DNA of 33,713 nucleotides from Paraglomus occultum (GCA_910592205.1 CAJVPJ010000224.1:1-33713), one strand, 5' to 3'; positions 21,313-33,201 are shown, counted from the first letter of the stretch. Translations and numbers: made by a program. Notes: generated by a model not told the origin, from the sequence alone.

Positions 21313-21459
21313 GCCCGTTCTGGGATTTGACCTATTCTGAGAACGGGTCAACCCGTTTCAAGATTGTCACAAACGTTATCACATAATTGTACACTTTATT
21401 GGTGCAAGATATTATTCTAATGTGACAATCCCGAAACGGGTCAAATCCTAGAACGGGTC
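21313..21459. mobile_element. Small inverted-repeat element (147 bp)
   Basis: The right arm 21421-21459 is TGTGACAATCCCGAAACGGG TCAAATCC.. ending GAACGGGTC. Its reverse complement matches the left arm: GCCCGTTCTGGGATTTGACC (21313-21332) and CCCGTTTCAAGATTGTCACA (21352-21371). In the left arm these are separated by an extra 19 bp containing another GAACGGGTC. The layout suggests a foldback or MITE-type insertion in the 3' flank of kinase 4. No target duplication was found. Confidence 0.6.
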
Positions 21460-23740
21460 ATAAGATAAAATGATTAGCATTTATAATGATAACTTGACAC
21501 CTTCATTAAACTGACTAAATGTATCAAATTATTATTATTGCTTTGTCTTTTCCTAAAAGAACCATCATATTAGGGGACGCGTTTGTGTGACATGTTAAAT
21601 TATTTATATACGAAAAAGGTTTTTTGGTAATGCGATTTGATTTATCATTAAAATACAATAGTAATAGCAACGTTGTTGAATTGGCGAATGTACAATATAT
21701 AACTTATATATTAATATGGTATGTTACTCAAAATGTCTACACTTTTATTTTTTAATTGTATTTCAGTTGGGCTTCTGGACTGTGTCTGAGTTCGGAACTG
21801 AGACAGATCTTAAAACTGAAATACATCACTATTATATATTATAGAATGTTGCTGCCGTAGTCTGTCGCACAAGCTCTTATTGCTCTTGTCATGTGATGCA
21901 TAATTCCGCATGTGTTACAAACTCTTAATAAAGCGATACGTCATTTATGTCACACGAAATAGATATTGTAACAATACTCAAAGAAAAGTTACTTTTCGTT
22001 AGGCGGTGAGGTTATTGACCGTGCTATATATTTGGTGCATTGCTAATTCTCTTTTACAGTTCGGTAACGCAGCAGTTGTTTCAGCCACGTCAATATCGTT
22101 CTCTTATCATTCGTCCATATCATAATGAATTATGCACACTTTTCATATGTCAACATAGCAAGATTTCTCTACATCGCTCTTATTTATACTCGAACGAGCT
22201 AAATTGTATGAGAACAATTCCGAATACCGAAATTTTACTATTCAATGCACACGCGTTGTTAATCAATGTAATTTCCTGAACTTTCTTGAATAAACAGATT
22301 GATTTGTAATGTTAGAATAATATCTACGGATATTAAATTAAATTAACATCTATAATAATGAAATTAAACGTATAAACGCTATAATTGAAACAGAGTCATA
22401 CGATTGATACATTGTTGTACGGCTAAAAAAAAAGTAGGATTATTAAGCATTAGTCATTGTCACTCAGAACTTTGAAAAACAATCGTAGAAAATCGTATGA
22501 TCAAAGCATTGTCACACGAAAAACCAAAATTAATGTATTTTTGTAAAAAGGTGATAGCCATTCTTTGAAAGGTGATAGCCTTTTTGTACAATGCCATTGT
22601 GGAAATTATTTAGCACTAGTCTGAAAATCAAATTTGTATAATTGATGCCTTGTTGTACGGTTCAAGAATTGCGCATTATTATGAGATTGAAAAATTGCAC
22701 AAATTATGCATCAGTAGCATTTGATACCGTACGATAACTTTTGCTACACATGACCTCAGTGTCGTGCCAATCTTAGAAGTTGTTCGCTTCTCAAACTAAT
22801 TTATCTATAGTGATGTTGTGAAGACAACTTAATCATTACTAATCCTAGTATTCAAACGTACGTTTTTAGTGTAAAGAATATAAGGAAGGCACATATTCCT
22901 AATCGTTATGACGGAAATGGTTATTTTTTATTATAGTGAATATATGATAATAAAAAACCGAACAATCTTCGATATTGTAAACTCTGCAATAAACACACTG
23001 ATGCTAAGCGAAATCTACGCTACTTTTGAACTATAATTTAATCAATCGTTATCGATATAACTATTGTTCTGCTACTAATTACAACTGCTGCAAATTATTG
23101 CATCACGCATGCTTACTTTACCTGCAGATCGCAACGTTATTAGACTCAGGGAAGAATACGTCATCATCAGAGATTACTTACTGATGGAGATCATATCAGG
23201 ACTATCCGAAGACATGCATGAGCAGCAAATTTCAGTTATCAGCTGGGAATGGATGGAAGAAAATGTTATTGCAATCGAAATTGATTGATTATTTACATCG
23301 TACGTTTACATGTTACAAAAAAACTGAGGTCAAAACGTAATAATTAATAGGCGACTTGCACTGAAAGACGAAAGACAATACATTAAACGAGATAGTGAGA
23401 TAGTGAGACGTTGATGTAATATTATAATTATTCTTACGAATATGATCGTACCATTGGCTAGGGATACTATAATTAGATCGAGTGACGATCCGAAAACGGG
23501 GGCCAAAGTTTATCGAAAATGTCATCTAAAGTTGTACACGCTTGCTGTCACCGTGTAACATGTTACCGATTATATCCTGTAACTGTTTCAGATCTCTGTA
23601 CTCTTATCTTGTAATCCGTCTCTCTTCCTTTCCCTATACTATCATTTAATTGAAAAAAAAAAAATAGTGGCTTATTTGTTTGCATTGTACAAACCGAATT
23701 GTCACATATCTAACCATATTTATACCAATTCTAACGTCTA
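21460..23740. other. Long intergenic stretch with minor repeats
   Basis: Contains a 69-bp near-palindrome at 21757-21825 and a degenerate direct repeat ATTGATRCNTTGTTGTACGG (about 22403-22422 and 22642-22661). It also has AAAGGTGATAGCC twice (about 22547 and 22568) and a 59-codon frame at 23109-23288. A 79-codon frame at 22040-22279 has no recognisable motif. No RNA gene was seen. Confidence 0.5.
23109..23288 (+). CDS. Candidate small protein or terminal exon, unknown
   Basis: ATG at 23109, TGA at 23286-23288, 59 codons. The peptide has ordinary soluble-protein composition, unlike the random AT-rich frames nearby: 'NVIRLREEYVIIRDYLLMEI', then 'SEDMHEQQISVISWEWMEEN'. It is acidic with alternating charged and hydrophobic residues. 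A good 3' splice site (tttacctgcag, ending at about 23127) lies just inside it, so it may instead be the last exon of a spliced gene starting at 'DRNVIRL'. I do not recognise the family, and no upstream exon could be assigned. Confidence 0.35.
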   Translation: MLTLPADRNVIRLREEYVIIRDYLLMEIISGLSEDMHEQQISVISWEWMEENVIAIEID

Positions 23741-23745
23741 TTTTT

Positions 23746-24300
23746 CCTAATGGATGGGTGGGATGATTTTTATTTGAAAATCATGTGAAACGACATCATA
23801 CACTCTAAAGCCTCATGATGAGGCTTAATAACCCACTAAACACACATTCTAACGCCACCGGTTAAACCGACATACTTGCAGCATACTGCATTAACGTTTG
23901 CTTTTATTCCAAGGATTTAATTCTCCCTCAAAGGAAAGTTTGGTGGGTAGCAAATAGCAATAGTAACATGACCTTTGTTTACTTTGTAACGTCATATAAG
24001 TTGGAGTTCATTGTGCGACCACTTTTTTTGGTCTTTTAAAACAAGGCTTACCCGCTTGCAGGACGCTAACCAAATTTATACATATGCTACCCATGTTTGT
24101 AACTTATTCTATTTGAAATAATAGTCAGTTGATTTCCTAACGGGTGGGATGATTATTGAAGAATTCATGGAAATTTCACATTTGAAATGACATCATAAGT
24201 TTATCACCTCTTGTGAGTTTTTATACAGCAGTATACTTGGTAATAACCGACACTTTTACAGCAATGCTCGCATAAATGTTCACTTTTAATCTGTCCAATC
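23746..24300 (+). repeat. Tandemly duplicated upstream block before kinase 5
   Basis: Block A (23746-23915) and block B (24135-24300) share CCTAA..GGGTGGGATGATT, a run of GAAAAT/GAATTCATG, then CGACATCATA/TGACATCATAAGTTT and later a TACAGCA.TA..CTTG.. stretch. A third copy lies upstream of kinase 6 (about 32905-33050, 'aaaatgacatcataagttt', 'tgcattagcgttcgcc' against 'tgcattaacgtttgct' in block A). It is probably an old promoter-proximal duplication accompanying the kinase copies. Confidence 0.55.
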
Positions 24301-24419
24301 CTAAATGACTTTAATCTGCCCCAGATGAATGGTTTTTACCATTTGTTCAGTCTATAGATAGTAACAATCGGCGTATCCACTACCCCCACATTATTTATTT
24401 GATAATAATAATATAACGT

Positions 24420-24513
24420 GATTTTGGCACAATGAACGTGTGAAACGTGGATATGCAAAAAACTTTTAAAAAAGCAGCCCACGAAGCAATTTTTTCTGAA
24501 AAGTTTTGTACAG
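24420..24513 (+). promoter_or_regulatory. Kinase 5 upstream conserved module
   Basis: GATTTTGGCACAATGAACG (24420-24438) and TTGTACAG (24506-24513) are present. Between them 'ggatatgcaaaaaacttttaaaaaagc' (about 24450-24475) is almost the same as 33299-33327 before kinase 6, linking these two promoters more closely to each other than to the rest. Confidence 0.55.
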
Positions 24514-24539
24514 AAATACATATCTGATAAATTATCATA

Positions 24540-27324
24540 ATGTGTTCAGACTCGAGCAATTCCGACTCAACAGTGTCAATATCCGACCTAGACTCAACTA
24601 GTTTGAATTTTATGTCTGTTGCTCGCGCAAGCTCTCTTCCTCACTCTTCAAAGAGATATTCGTTCACAAAGCAACATCCTATTGCACTTCCAGATTCCAG
24701 ACCCGATTCTTCATTCAATCAACATTCTTTCCAAAATCAAACAGTGCCAGTCGACAATTTAATAAATTACCAAAATGATGCTCCAACTCTCGTTCACCCT
24801 TCTAATTCCACTGCGACTGAGAATGTACCAGTCATGCCTCGACCTTCTCGACCTTCTCTGGCTACGAGCGTGCCAGACAAGCACCAAACATATCGACTAT
24901 CTCAAGCTATTTCTTCTCAGATAAACGTGAATTCAGACGCCGATTATGCACATTATTCTGTCAGAATCTCTAGTCCACGGCCGATGGGACAATTCGGTCA
25001 ATGTGAACAGTGCACAAGTGCGAGAACAGGATACAATTGGTGTCAATACTGCGACACCGAACGGCTTCAGAATGATTTTGTGAATTGGACAAGCGGCTGT
25101 AAAGAAATCGATGATTTTATTCAAGTAGCTCAACTCAAGGCGATTAATGTCAGATCTATCGTGGAGTGGATAGACTATAAAGAATTTAGAAACGTGAGTC
25201 ATCTTGCGAATGGAGGTAACAGTTCAGTGTATGTATCCTGCCCGTGTGGTCTTTTACGCGTGTATCTTTCGTATCAATGACTTATCTCACATACTATCCT
25301 TGATATCGACACGTTAGATTTACGGCATATTGGCCTCGAGGACCTATAAGAGCATGGGACTTTAATATCGGGGATTGGGAACGAGGCTGGAGTCAGAGAA
25401 ATCCAGACCTCATTATCCTCAAGCGTCTTAACAATTCTAACAACGTGACGACGGACTTTTTGAAAGAGGTATGTAATAAACATATATTGCTTATAGTTGA
25501 TTTCTGCTCTGTCCGGCAAACATTTTATTACCCATTGCCTTGTCGACTAGTTGGCCGCATACCACCAATTCAGCACAATGGTTACACACGTCGTACGTTG
25601 CTATGGCATTTCACACTGTCCAATTACGAACGAGTATATTGTTGTCACGTCGTATGCCGAAGATGGTGATCTTCGGCAGTATATTTCCAAGAACTTTGAT
25701 AATTTTACTTTACAACACAAGATAATCACCCTCAGAGATATTGCGGTTGGTTTGGTAACCATTCATAGGGCAGGACTGTTACATGTAAGAGCGAGTTTCT
25801 AACATGATTATTGAGTAGAGGGTAGTTTGATGTAATGCGCGCGCGCTAACTTACAATTCAATGTTGTCTTTCTCTTTGGCTACCGATTTCGAAGAAAGAC
25901 TTGCATACTGGAAACATTCTTCGATCCGGTAGCTGGACAATGATAAGCGATCTCGGTCTTTGTTGGAATAACGCTTCTGTAGCAGGAACTGAAGAGACGG
26001 TTCGTGGTGTGCTTCCCTATGTAGCACCGGAAGTTTTACGAGGAATGGCATACACTCGAGCAGCTGACGTTTATAGCGTCGGGATGATTATGTACGAGCT
26101 ATGGTCAGGTAGACCACCATTCGAAACAAGAGATTATGATGCATCTCTAGCATTAGAAATATGTTCGGGTACGTTGTTTTGTTGTGTTGTGCCTATTTGA
26201 TCTGTAGATTTTTTTAGAGACAGCTGACAAGGACTTTTACAAACAGGAAAACGTCCGGAAATTGACACGGAAGACATACCCGACTATTATTCCATAATTA
26301 TGCAAGCATGCTGGGATCGAGACCCTAACATGCGACCTACATCGCGTGAATTAGAAAGGATATTTGACATATGGGTTGACAACATGGCCCACAAAAAGCT
26401 TCCTTGTCTCAAGACTTTTAGGAGAAGATCAATGAATTTGACAGTGCCTTCTCCAATGCATCATTCATCCGAACGTACCAAGAGTCTACCTATACCTCAA
26501 CTATCCGCTGAGCAGCATGAGTATTTAAAGAGAATGGATAAACATCGTAAGTACAGTTCAAGATTTCTGAATACCTTTACTGTATAGATATATACGCTCA
26601 AAAATTCTTAACGAAACTAGGAGAAGAGTTATATGATCGTTGTCTTGATCGTCGTCTCATTGAGATGGCTGAAAAATTTTCTGAAAAACAAGGTGAGAAT
26701 TGTTGCTGGCGTTAATTTGCATATAAGGATTGGGCGTTATTTAATCGATTGATTTTGTCCGTTTAGAGCATGTAAATCCGATAACATGGACGCGAGAACT
26801 CAAAACACTTGCTGATGGCATCTTTGGCGATTCCGGTATGATTTTGATCACGTTGAACTGAACGATGATCCTAACTTGTGATAACGCTAACATGTATTTC
26901 TGTGTTGTAGTAAACCTACGAGATGCAAGGATAGTGACCGTACCTGAGCCTATAACGACGGTGGGCAATAACGAGATAGAGAATAACAATAGTAAGTAGA
27001 CAAGTTAACTGAATAAGAATCCTACTTACTGATAACGCTAACGTATAATACTGTGTTGTAGTAAACACACCATCAGTTACGCCTGCTACATCACCATCAG
27101 TTACGCCTGTTATATCACCAGCCGTGTCTGAGTCTATAAATACGGAAAGCAGTAACGAGAGAGAGCCTAGCAATAGTAAGTAGACAACCTAACCGTTATT
27201 TTTATTTATCTGACTGTCAAACTAACATCATATTCGTAATGTAGACGGGAGAAGACCATCATTACACATGAGGATTTTCACAAAGTTGATGGTTTTATTA
27301 CATATCAATGTAGTTAGACTTTGA
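24540..27324 (+). CDS. TKL-type protein kinase 5, ten exons with duplicated exon 8
   Basis: Exons 24540-25228, 25318-25468, 25551-25784, 25895-26168, 26247-26546, 26621-26692, 26767-26835, 26911-26991, 27062-27175 and 27245-27324 give 687 residues. The linker (1-148) is short. 'MGQFGQCEQC' is at 149, with CxxC-x9-CxxC. The kinase has Lys265, 'HKDLHTGN' with Asp360 and Asn365, 'SDLGLCW' at 376-382 and 'YVAPEVL'. All introns have GT donors, including intron 2 (GAG|gtatgt), and intron 1 has gtatgt where the others have gtaggt. Exon 8 occurs twice (26911 and 27062), each opening 'VN' and closing in an Asn then Ser split codon. The second contains a 24-bp tandem repeat (PSVTPATS/PSVTPVIS). The C-terminal linker differs most from its paralogues ('RRRSMNLTVPSPMHH'). 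It is probably active; target unknown. Confidence 0.87.
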
Positions 27325-28529
27325 CCCTTTTCACGAGGACATTCATGATTGTAAATAGCTAGTTTATGAAAAAAATAAGTAAAAAGTAATGAAATATGAT
27401 AACAAGTAATGGATGTAAGGCCCATACGAAGAAAGTGTTGGAATACTTGAATTCGTTGACTTCGTGGTTTTAATGATCATATAGCTTAATGGGCAATATT
27501 TGTACACCAATCTTTATTAAGCTAAATTTACGCTTTAAACGGTTAGCAACATGCAAATTCAATTGAAGACCTTCCCCGAATTTCATTCTCAGAAACAAGG
27601 TTCCTTTTATAGGATGGAATGCTCATGTAAAACGTAAATATTCGCATTTCTCTGCCCACGATAATAAAGGAGTAGGTGTGACCACAATCACGGTACATGA
27701 GTGGAATGCGTTAGTGGCGTGATGATAAAGTTATTAAATGCTATCAACAATCACCCAGTTTTCATTGTCCTGAACGTGCATCGGAATATTCTGACGACTT
27801 TGTGATAGTTCCTATTATTATACTTGTATTTTATTGCGGACAATCTAAACATAAATAGCCTCTATTGTTAACTAATGTGATCATCATCGTTTAGACTTTG
27901 TGTCCTACAATTTGCCAAGCGATTTAAGATTTGTACAAGTGAAAGGATACTAAATGCCATGACTCGTTAAAATACTTAACACATCACATCGAATGGGGTT
28001 GTTCAATCTCTACATTACATAGTCGTCCACCACTGTCAACCGTTGAGTACGGATATCTGAGCAATGACTCGTGGGAATTTCTTTTGAGAGTATCGCGAGG
28101 AACTTTTATTCACAACAAGGTGCTCGCTAAAGCCCAGTTTAAGCTGTTTGGAATTTCTTTTGAGAGATCGTCCCTGATTGAGAGCATTCACAGTTAGTAT
28201 TGTTGACTAATTCACCGAATCGGAGATTAATGTAACGCAACGCTCGCTCGCTGATGTTAGTTCATAACATCGTTAGCCAATGACAATGTCCAATGACAAT
28301 GTTATTGCGTTGAAGAGAAGAGTATTCTTTCACGCACTCAACTAAGTTAAGCTTCATAGAATCTTATGGAATACGAAATATTCATATAAACGAGTGATTA
28401 TCGTGGCGTTTCGTACGAAGAGGCTAATATGGTTAAGAAGAAATCTCGTGTTTAGGAACGCATGGTCACGTGTAAAAATTATCCGAATATTAAAAATCTC
28501 CCTGTTTAAGTTTATCAGGAAAAAAAGAA
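27325..28529. other. Intergenic, no supported gene
   Basis: Follows kinase 5. The direct repeat GGAATTTCTTTTGAGAG occurs at about 28074 and 28150, and 'ccaatgacaatgt' is repeated in tandem near 28275-28301. Frames at 28354-28594 lie in opposing directions with no motif. No gene or RNA was recognised. Confidence 0.45.
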
Positions 28530-28817
28530 GCCTGTTCAATTCCGTTCTGTTCCGATCGACGGCAAACTTGTATCAACCAATCAAAGATCCGTGAGAATTG
28601 AGGACAAATTTCGCCAAGATTTCAAGTGTTATTCTTTACAAAAAAATATATATTTCTAAAAGCCATTAGAACCCTTCTGCGCAACGTAACCTTTTATTTT
28701 TTTACGCTTATTAATAAAACGTGTGTGGGAACTGCAAATTTGTTGTTCCCATTCCATCATATGATTTTTAATCCGCCAATCAGGGATCGGCACAAATTGG
28801 AACGGAACGGAACAGGC
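28530..28817. mobile_element. MITE-like element with GCCTGTTC ends
   Basis: The left end GCCTGTTCAATTCCGTTCTGTTCC (28530-28553) pairs with the right end, whose reverse complement is GCCTGTTCCGTTCCGTTCC (28817 backward). Further in, 'caaacttgtatcaaccaatcaaagatccg' and the reverse complement of 'ccgccaatcagggatcggcacaaattgg' share CAAT-rich and GATC.G pieces. It is 288 bp with no coding frame. I could not identify a clean target-site duplication, so the boundaries are approximate. Confidence 0.5.
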
Positions 28818-28854
28818 CTAATGTAGCATATCTTAACGGAACGAAACAAAACGT

Positions 28855-29433
28855 TATTTCCGCTCAACTTAGCATTGCTCCTAGCACTGTAAATGATACA
28901 ATTAAACGACATAAGCAAACACATTCTGCCACACATCAAAGAAACGTCCCGGGCACCCAAAAACGCTTACTGACCGGAATGTATGGGTTCTGTAACGCAT
29001 AGTTTGAGAGGATAGGTTTGGCTCCCTCCCCGTTCTGACAGGTAGGTTAAATTCTGATCTTGAAACAACATTACATACTAGTACTGTTAGAAGATACTTG
29101 CATGATGAGGGTATTCGATGTTATACTGCAAAAAGAAAGCCTCGCTTTACCATGCCATACATCTTCGTATAACGCTTGGTGGATGTCAACTCATGGTATT
29201 CGAACTTTATATTAGGTCGCGCAAAGTACTGACCTTAATCCAATCGGAACCATCTAGACCGTCAGGTACGTAAACGAAAACCTCTTCCTCAGACAAAACA
29301 GGATTTAATAACTGTAATTCAAGAAGAATGGAGTAATGTTAGCCTAGAGATGTTGCAAAATTTAATTATGAGCTTACCACATCGAATAGAAGCTGTTATT
29401 AAGGCTAAGGTGGGAACACCAAGTATTAGCTTT
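28855..29433 (+). mobile_element. Tc1/mariner transposase relic
   Basis: Three blocks in order match a Tc1-type transposase. The first is 'ISAQLSIAPSTVNDTIKRHK' (28857-28917), the N-terminal helix-turn-helix. The second is 'TVRRYLHDEGIRCYTAKRKP' (29080-29145), the end of the DNA-binding domain. The third is 'QSTDLNPIGTI' (29228 on, equivalent to SPDLNPIE with the second catalytic Asp region), followed in another frame by 'EEWSNVSLEMLQNLIMSLPH' and 'RIEAVIKAK' ending at TAA (about 29433). Most of the DDE core is missing between the second and third blocks, and several stops and frameshifts are present. It is inactive. It is a different lineage from the relic at 8650, judging by the divergent C-terminal motif. 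Confidence 0.8.
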
Positions 29434-29439
29434 TAACAT

Positions 29440-30938
29440 CTGTAGTTTTTATGTATGCAGCAATAAAAGCAGTAGTTTATCATGGAGAATTTTAATAAGT
29501 TTGAAAATTATCAATGCCGCTTAGAAAATACAAATATTTCAAACACGTAACAAAAAATCCGGCAATTTATGATAGGGTAATGTAAATATCGGTCTTCTCC
29601 CATCCTGGACTAGTATTTAACCAGGGTGTTTACGCCGATTTTAGGTTGAAAGCCTGTCAGTTGGGAAGTATAATTATTCTAAAGCCAGAAAATTAAATTA
29701 GAAGTAGAAACCGTTAGGTTGCGTTTTTGGGACCCGCTCGCGTTTTTCTATTGTGCGCAAGAATTAAATAATACTTTTATTCAAAATTTTATTGATATTG
29801 ATGTCAAGTTCAATCCTAACTATCGCCAAGGGGAGAAATTGTTTTAACACTTCGTCGATAATGCGTCTTTATTACCAGATAATATTCTAACCAAATAAAC
29901 AATTGTATTAAAAAAGATTCAGCGTTTTCACAGATGAGTAAGCTAATACTAAAAGGACGTTTTTCATAGAAAAAGAGTCTCGGCTCTGGATTATTTTGAA
30001 AATACTCTTTTTATTAGACTTTGAATAATAATAAATTATTCAAAAACAAAAACAATAAAATGTATTGAGCTATAGTGGCAGAAAATCGATATATCGGGAT
30101 ATTAATTAATCAGCAAAGAAATTAACCAGAAATAAAAAACAGTTGAGAATTTACTTGTCAGAAAATATGTAACGCCGTGGTATACACAATTCTTATCACT
30201 CAACTTGCATTATTTAAATTCAATTGGGCCGCAGCTATCGGAAATGTTCTCCGTTAACCCGTTAATTTCATTTATTATGGCGAACATGTAATCACGAAAT
30301 TGCTGATTGTCTTCTTTTTTTTTTTTCATAACGATAATAATATCGTATCGATATTAGGCTAATGATGCATTCCCTCATACAACCCACAGGCGTATTCAAG
30401 AAAAATGTCTTGGGAACGAGCAAAAGAACAATCACAGTCTCTTTTCAATAACGTAGTAGAAGACGCCAAAAGCTGAACGGTTGGAGTATTTTAACAGAGG
30501 ATTACCGTGTTCTCAGGACGCATTTGTCGGGTGCAGTAAGTGCCTCAGATAAGGACTTCATGACATAACGTTGAGGCATAGAGCAAAACGTAGCAAACAT
30601 GTTACAAACTCATTTCTATAACAAACTTGATTATACAAAAAATTTGATTGCATTATTCTGTTAAGAGCAATCTTGTGTTAAAAATGAGAGTTTGCGGAAA
30701 TTATGAGAAATACGGCATGCGAAATCTGTTCTGACACTATACTACGTGTACTATAAATTAACTATTTAAAGTGCATTGTTAGCAATTGTATATTTGACAA
30801 GAAACCATACTTTATTCTGAATCGTCACTTTTCCTGTATACAGTCTCAGCTTACAATGATATAAAGTTCTTATGTACTCTTCCTAAAATAACCATTTTTG
30901 ATTATATCAAATAGCTGGTATTGTGATGCCAGACATAA
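29440..30938. other. Intergenic, no supported gene
   Basis: Very AT-rich. A short palindrome AATATCGTATCGATATT lies at about 30338-30354. No open frame, RNA gene or element end was recognised. Confidence 0.45.
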
Positions 30939-31013
30939 AACATGTTTACTTTGCTAAAGATTTACTATAACAGTTTTATTTTTGAAAAATTTATGATATC
31001 AAACTTTGTGCGC
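30939..31013 (-). repeat. Dispersed repeat, copy 1 (75 bp matched)
   Basis: Reverse complement is identical over 75 bp to 33639-33713, the last bases of the window. The match ends at GTGCGC here and GCGCAC there, and the sequences beyond differ, so this is one boundary of the repeat. The other boundary cannot be seen because the second copy runs off the window. The sequence is AT-rich without coding frame. Family unknown. Confidence 0.85.
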
Positions 31014-33200
31014 GTGTTTATGTTTTTTGTATACTATACGCAGGCTTAATTCTTTGTACTAATTCTTTACATACCGTATTAACTTTATTCATTAATTATT
31101 AAAAAAATACTGATGTCACAATCAACTCGTCAAAGTTTGAAGTGCCTCATGACAGAGATCAAAAGGTCTGTAATAATATTATATAATACCATTGCATAAT
31201 ACAATACTAAACTTATCACCTACGATTATCAACCTTGTCTCTTTTTCAAAAACTCATTAATAGTTTACAAATGAAGGAAAAATAAAAGCTCGGGCGGTCG
31301 AAACAATTGGTAAACTCTTTTCAGCATTTACTCAAACTTATTAAAATTTTTGAATAAGTTCGGCACTCCAGACAACATGTAAATATGACACAAGTTATTT
31401 CTTATCTTGGACCAACCAGACGTAAAAAAATATGAAGGCTTAAATACCAGAGTCGCTGATATCTTGAGCGGTGCAACTAGATAACTAATGCCGAAAACTT
31501 TCATAAATAATGCAAAAACCGAGTTGTTCTCCGAAGAAACTAAAACGTATAATTGGACCATGTCGCTTACATTACAACTATAGAGTTCTACCTTTCTATT
31601 ACCTAACGTACAACATGTCACTAACGACTAGCGCTATAATGATAATTTAGTTTAGATTATAGCAGAAATTATTTCGAATATTGAGAACCAAGGTCCAAAG
31701 TTTACGGATAAATTTGAAAGAATATTGACAAAAAGATCTTATTCTACTTGATTGTGGGCCCGTGACAGCACAGCTGTTTCTAAAACTAAGTAATTGGCGA
31801 CTTTCTATGACCACTCTCTTGATATTAATGAACATCGATTGATGGAAAATAAAAGCTTGACAATCGCATTATTTTATTTGTACGTTGTCATCAGTCCATA
31901 GGCGTATTTTTAGTAGTTAGCAAAAAAAGGTTTATTATACGAGCGTATATAGAAGCTTGGTTATGCGATGATATGTTATTACGCATAACGATAATGTTAA
32001 GGAACGTTTGTTGTCAAATCTATTAATAGGCTTGAGCAAATCTTGCCCTAGAGATCATTCGTCGTACAGAACTCCTTTCCAATTGTGGATATATTCCAGT
32101 TTTGGAATAATTTGCTATAATTATATATTTGTTCTATTCTTAGATAATTTGAACTGAGCTATATTTAAAGCAAATGATGGGGGGTTTACGAAATGAGAGA
32201 GAACATTTTCTATTATTGTTTTATTACTAAGCGACCGTAGCTTGGCAAAGTGCCTAAATTCCAAGCTAGAATTAATTGTTATCCGTACTAATGCTCAGAT
32301 TGTAATCATTAATCATCGGCCTTTTAAAACACATATGACCAGCTAGTGTGCTTGTGAAGGGAACGTCTTGTTCTCAAATGTTTCCAACATTTGCCAAGGT
32401 AAGAGTGCGACTACTTGATTGCCTTACGACATCAAAATTAATGTTGGCGTAAGCACTCAAGGCTTGTAATTTTACTCTCCTAATTCTTTTAACAAACTCT
32501 GCGGACCAATTACAAACATTCTCGTTGCTGGTAGATAATATTTGAACTTCTATGTTTAAGTACAACCCTTTATAATAGAACTGTCCATTTCTAGCATTTC
32601 CAAGGCATTTCAACGAGGTTTTCCATACTAAGACTTTATACAATTTTATCAAAGCAAATATTGTCATTACCAATTAATTCGAACAATACGTCAATTGTTG
32701 CATTTATCCTTCTGATTCACGACAAATAAAGCTATTGTTATTGCTGCCCAGCGTCAATTGGTTTCTCCCCTGGTTTAGATGTTTGGCTTGGTGACCGTTT
32801 GTCTAAGGTTATAAATAAGAAAAGGTTATGCATATATAGTGAATTGTGGTATTTGTAATACTTAAACGTATATATGGAACACCTACTTTGAATATCATGG
32901 GTTCTGCGGATTCATTTAAAATGACATCATAAGTTTGAATGGCTCTTTATAAGTCTTTATAAGCGCAGTTGGTACAACAACGCACATTGTATAACTGACG
33001 TGTTTACAAAAGACTTTGCATTAGCGTTCGCCTACAATTTGTCCCAGGAATTTTAACTTTAGGCGATTTGGGTAACACGAAATTATAGTATCCTTTTGTT
33101 GACGGATTACCACATGTGTTTATTTGCGACCATCCGCTTTTGTCTCAACTTTCGCAGAGATTGATATGAGACCCTTGAGGGGACCCGTTATGATGTAACC
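31014..33200. other. Intergenic, weak open frames only
   Basis: Two minus-strand frames, 31621-31328 (97 codons, 'MTCCTLGNRKVELYSC..') and 32673-32374 (about 97 codons from the first true ATG), have plausible composition but no motif I recognise, no supporting intron pattern and no paralogue in the window. They may be exons of unknown genes or chance frames. The part after about 32900 resembles the upstream region of kinase 5. Confidence 0.35.
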
Positions 33201-33201
33201 C

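Noticed and set aside
28354-28594. Opposed open frames rich in Arg, Lys and Ile
   Set aside because: Low-complexity AT-rich frames with no motif; part lies within the inverted-repeat element.
31328-31835. Two minus-strand frames as a spliced gene
   Set aside because: No recognisable motif, no convincing splice sites joining them and no homologue in the window.
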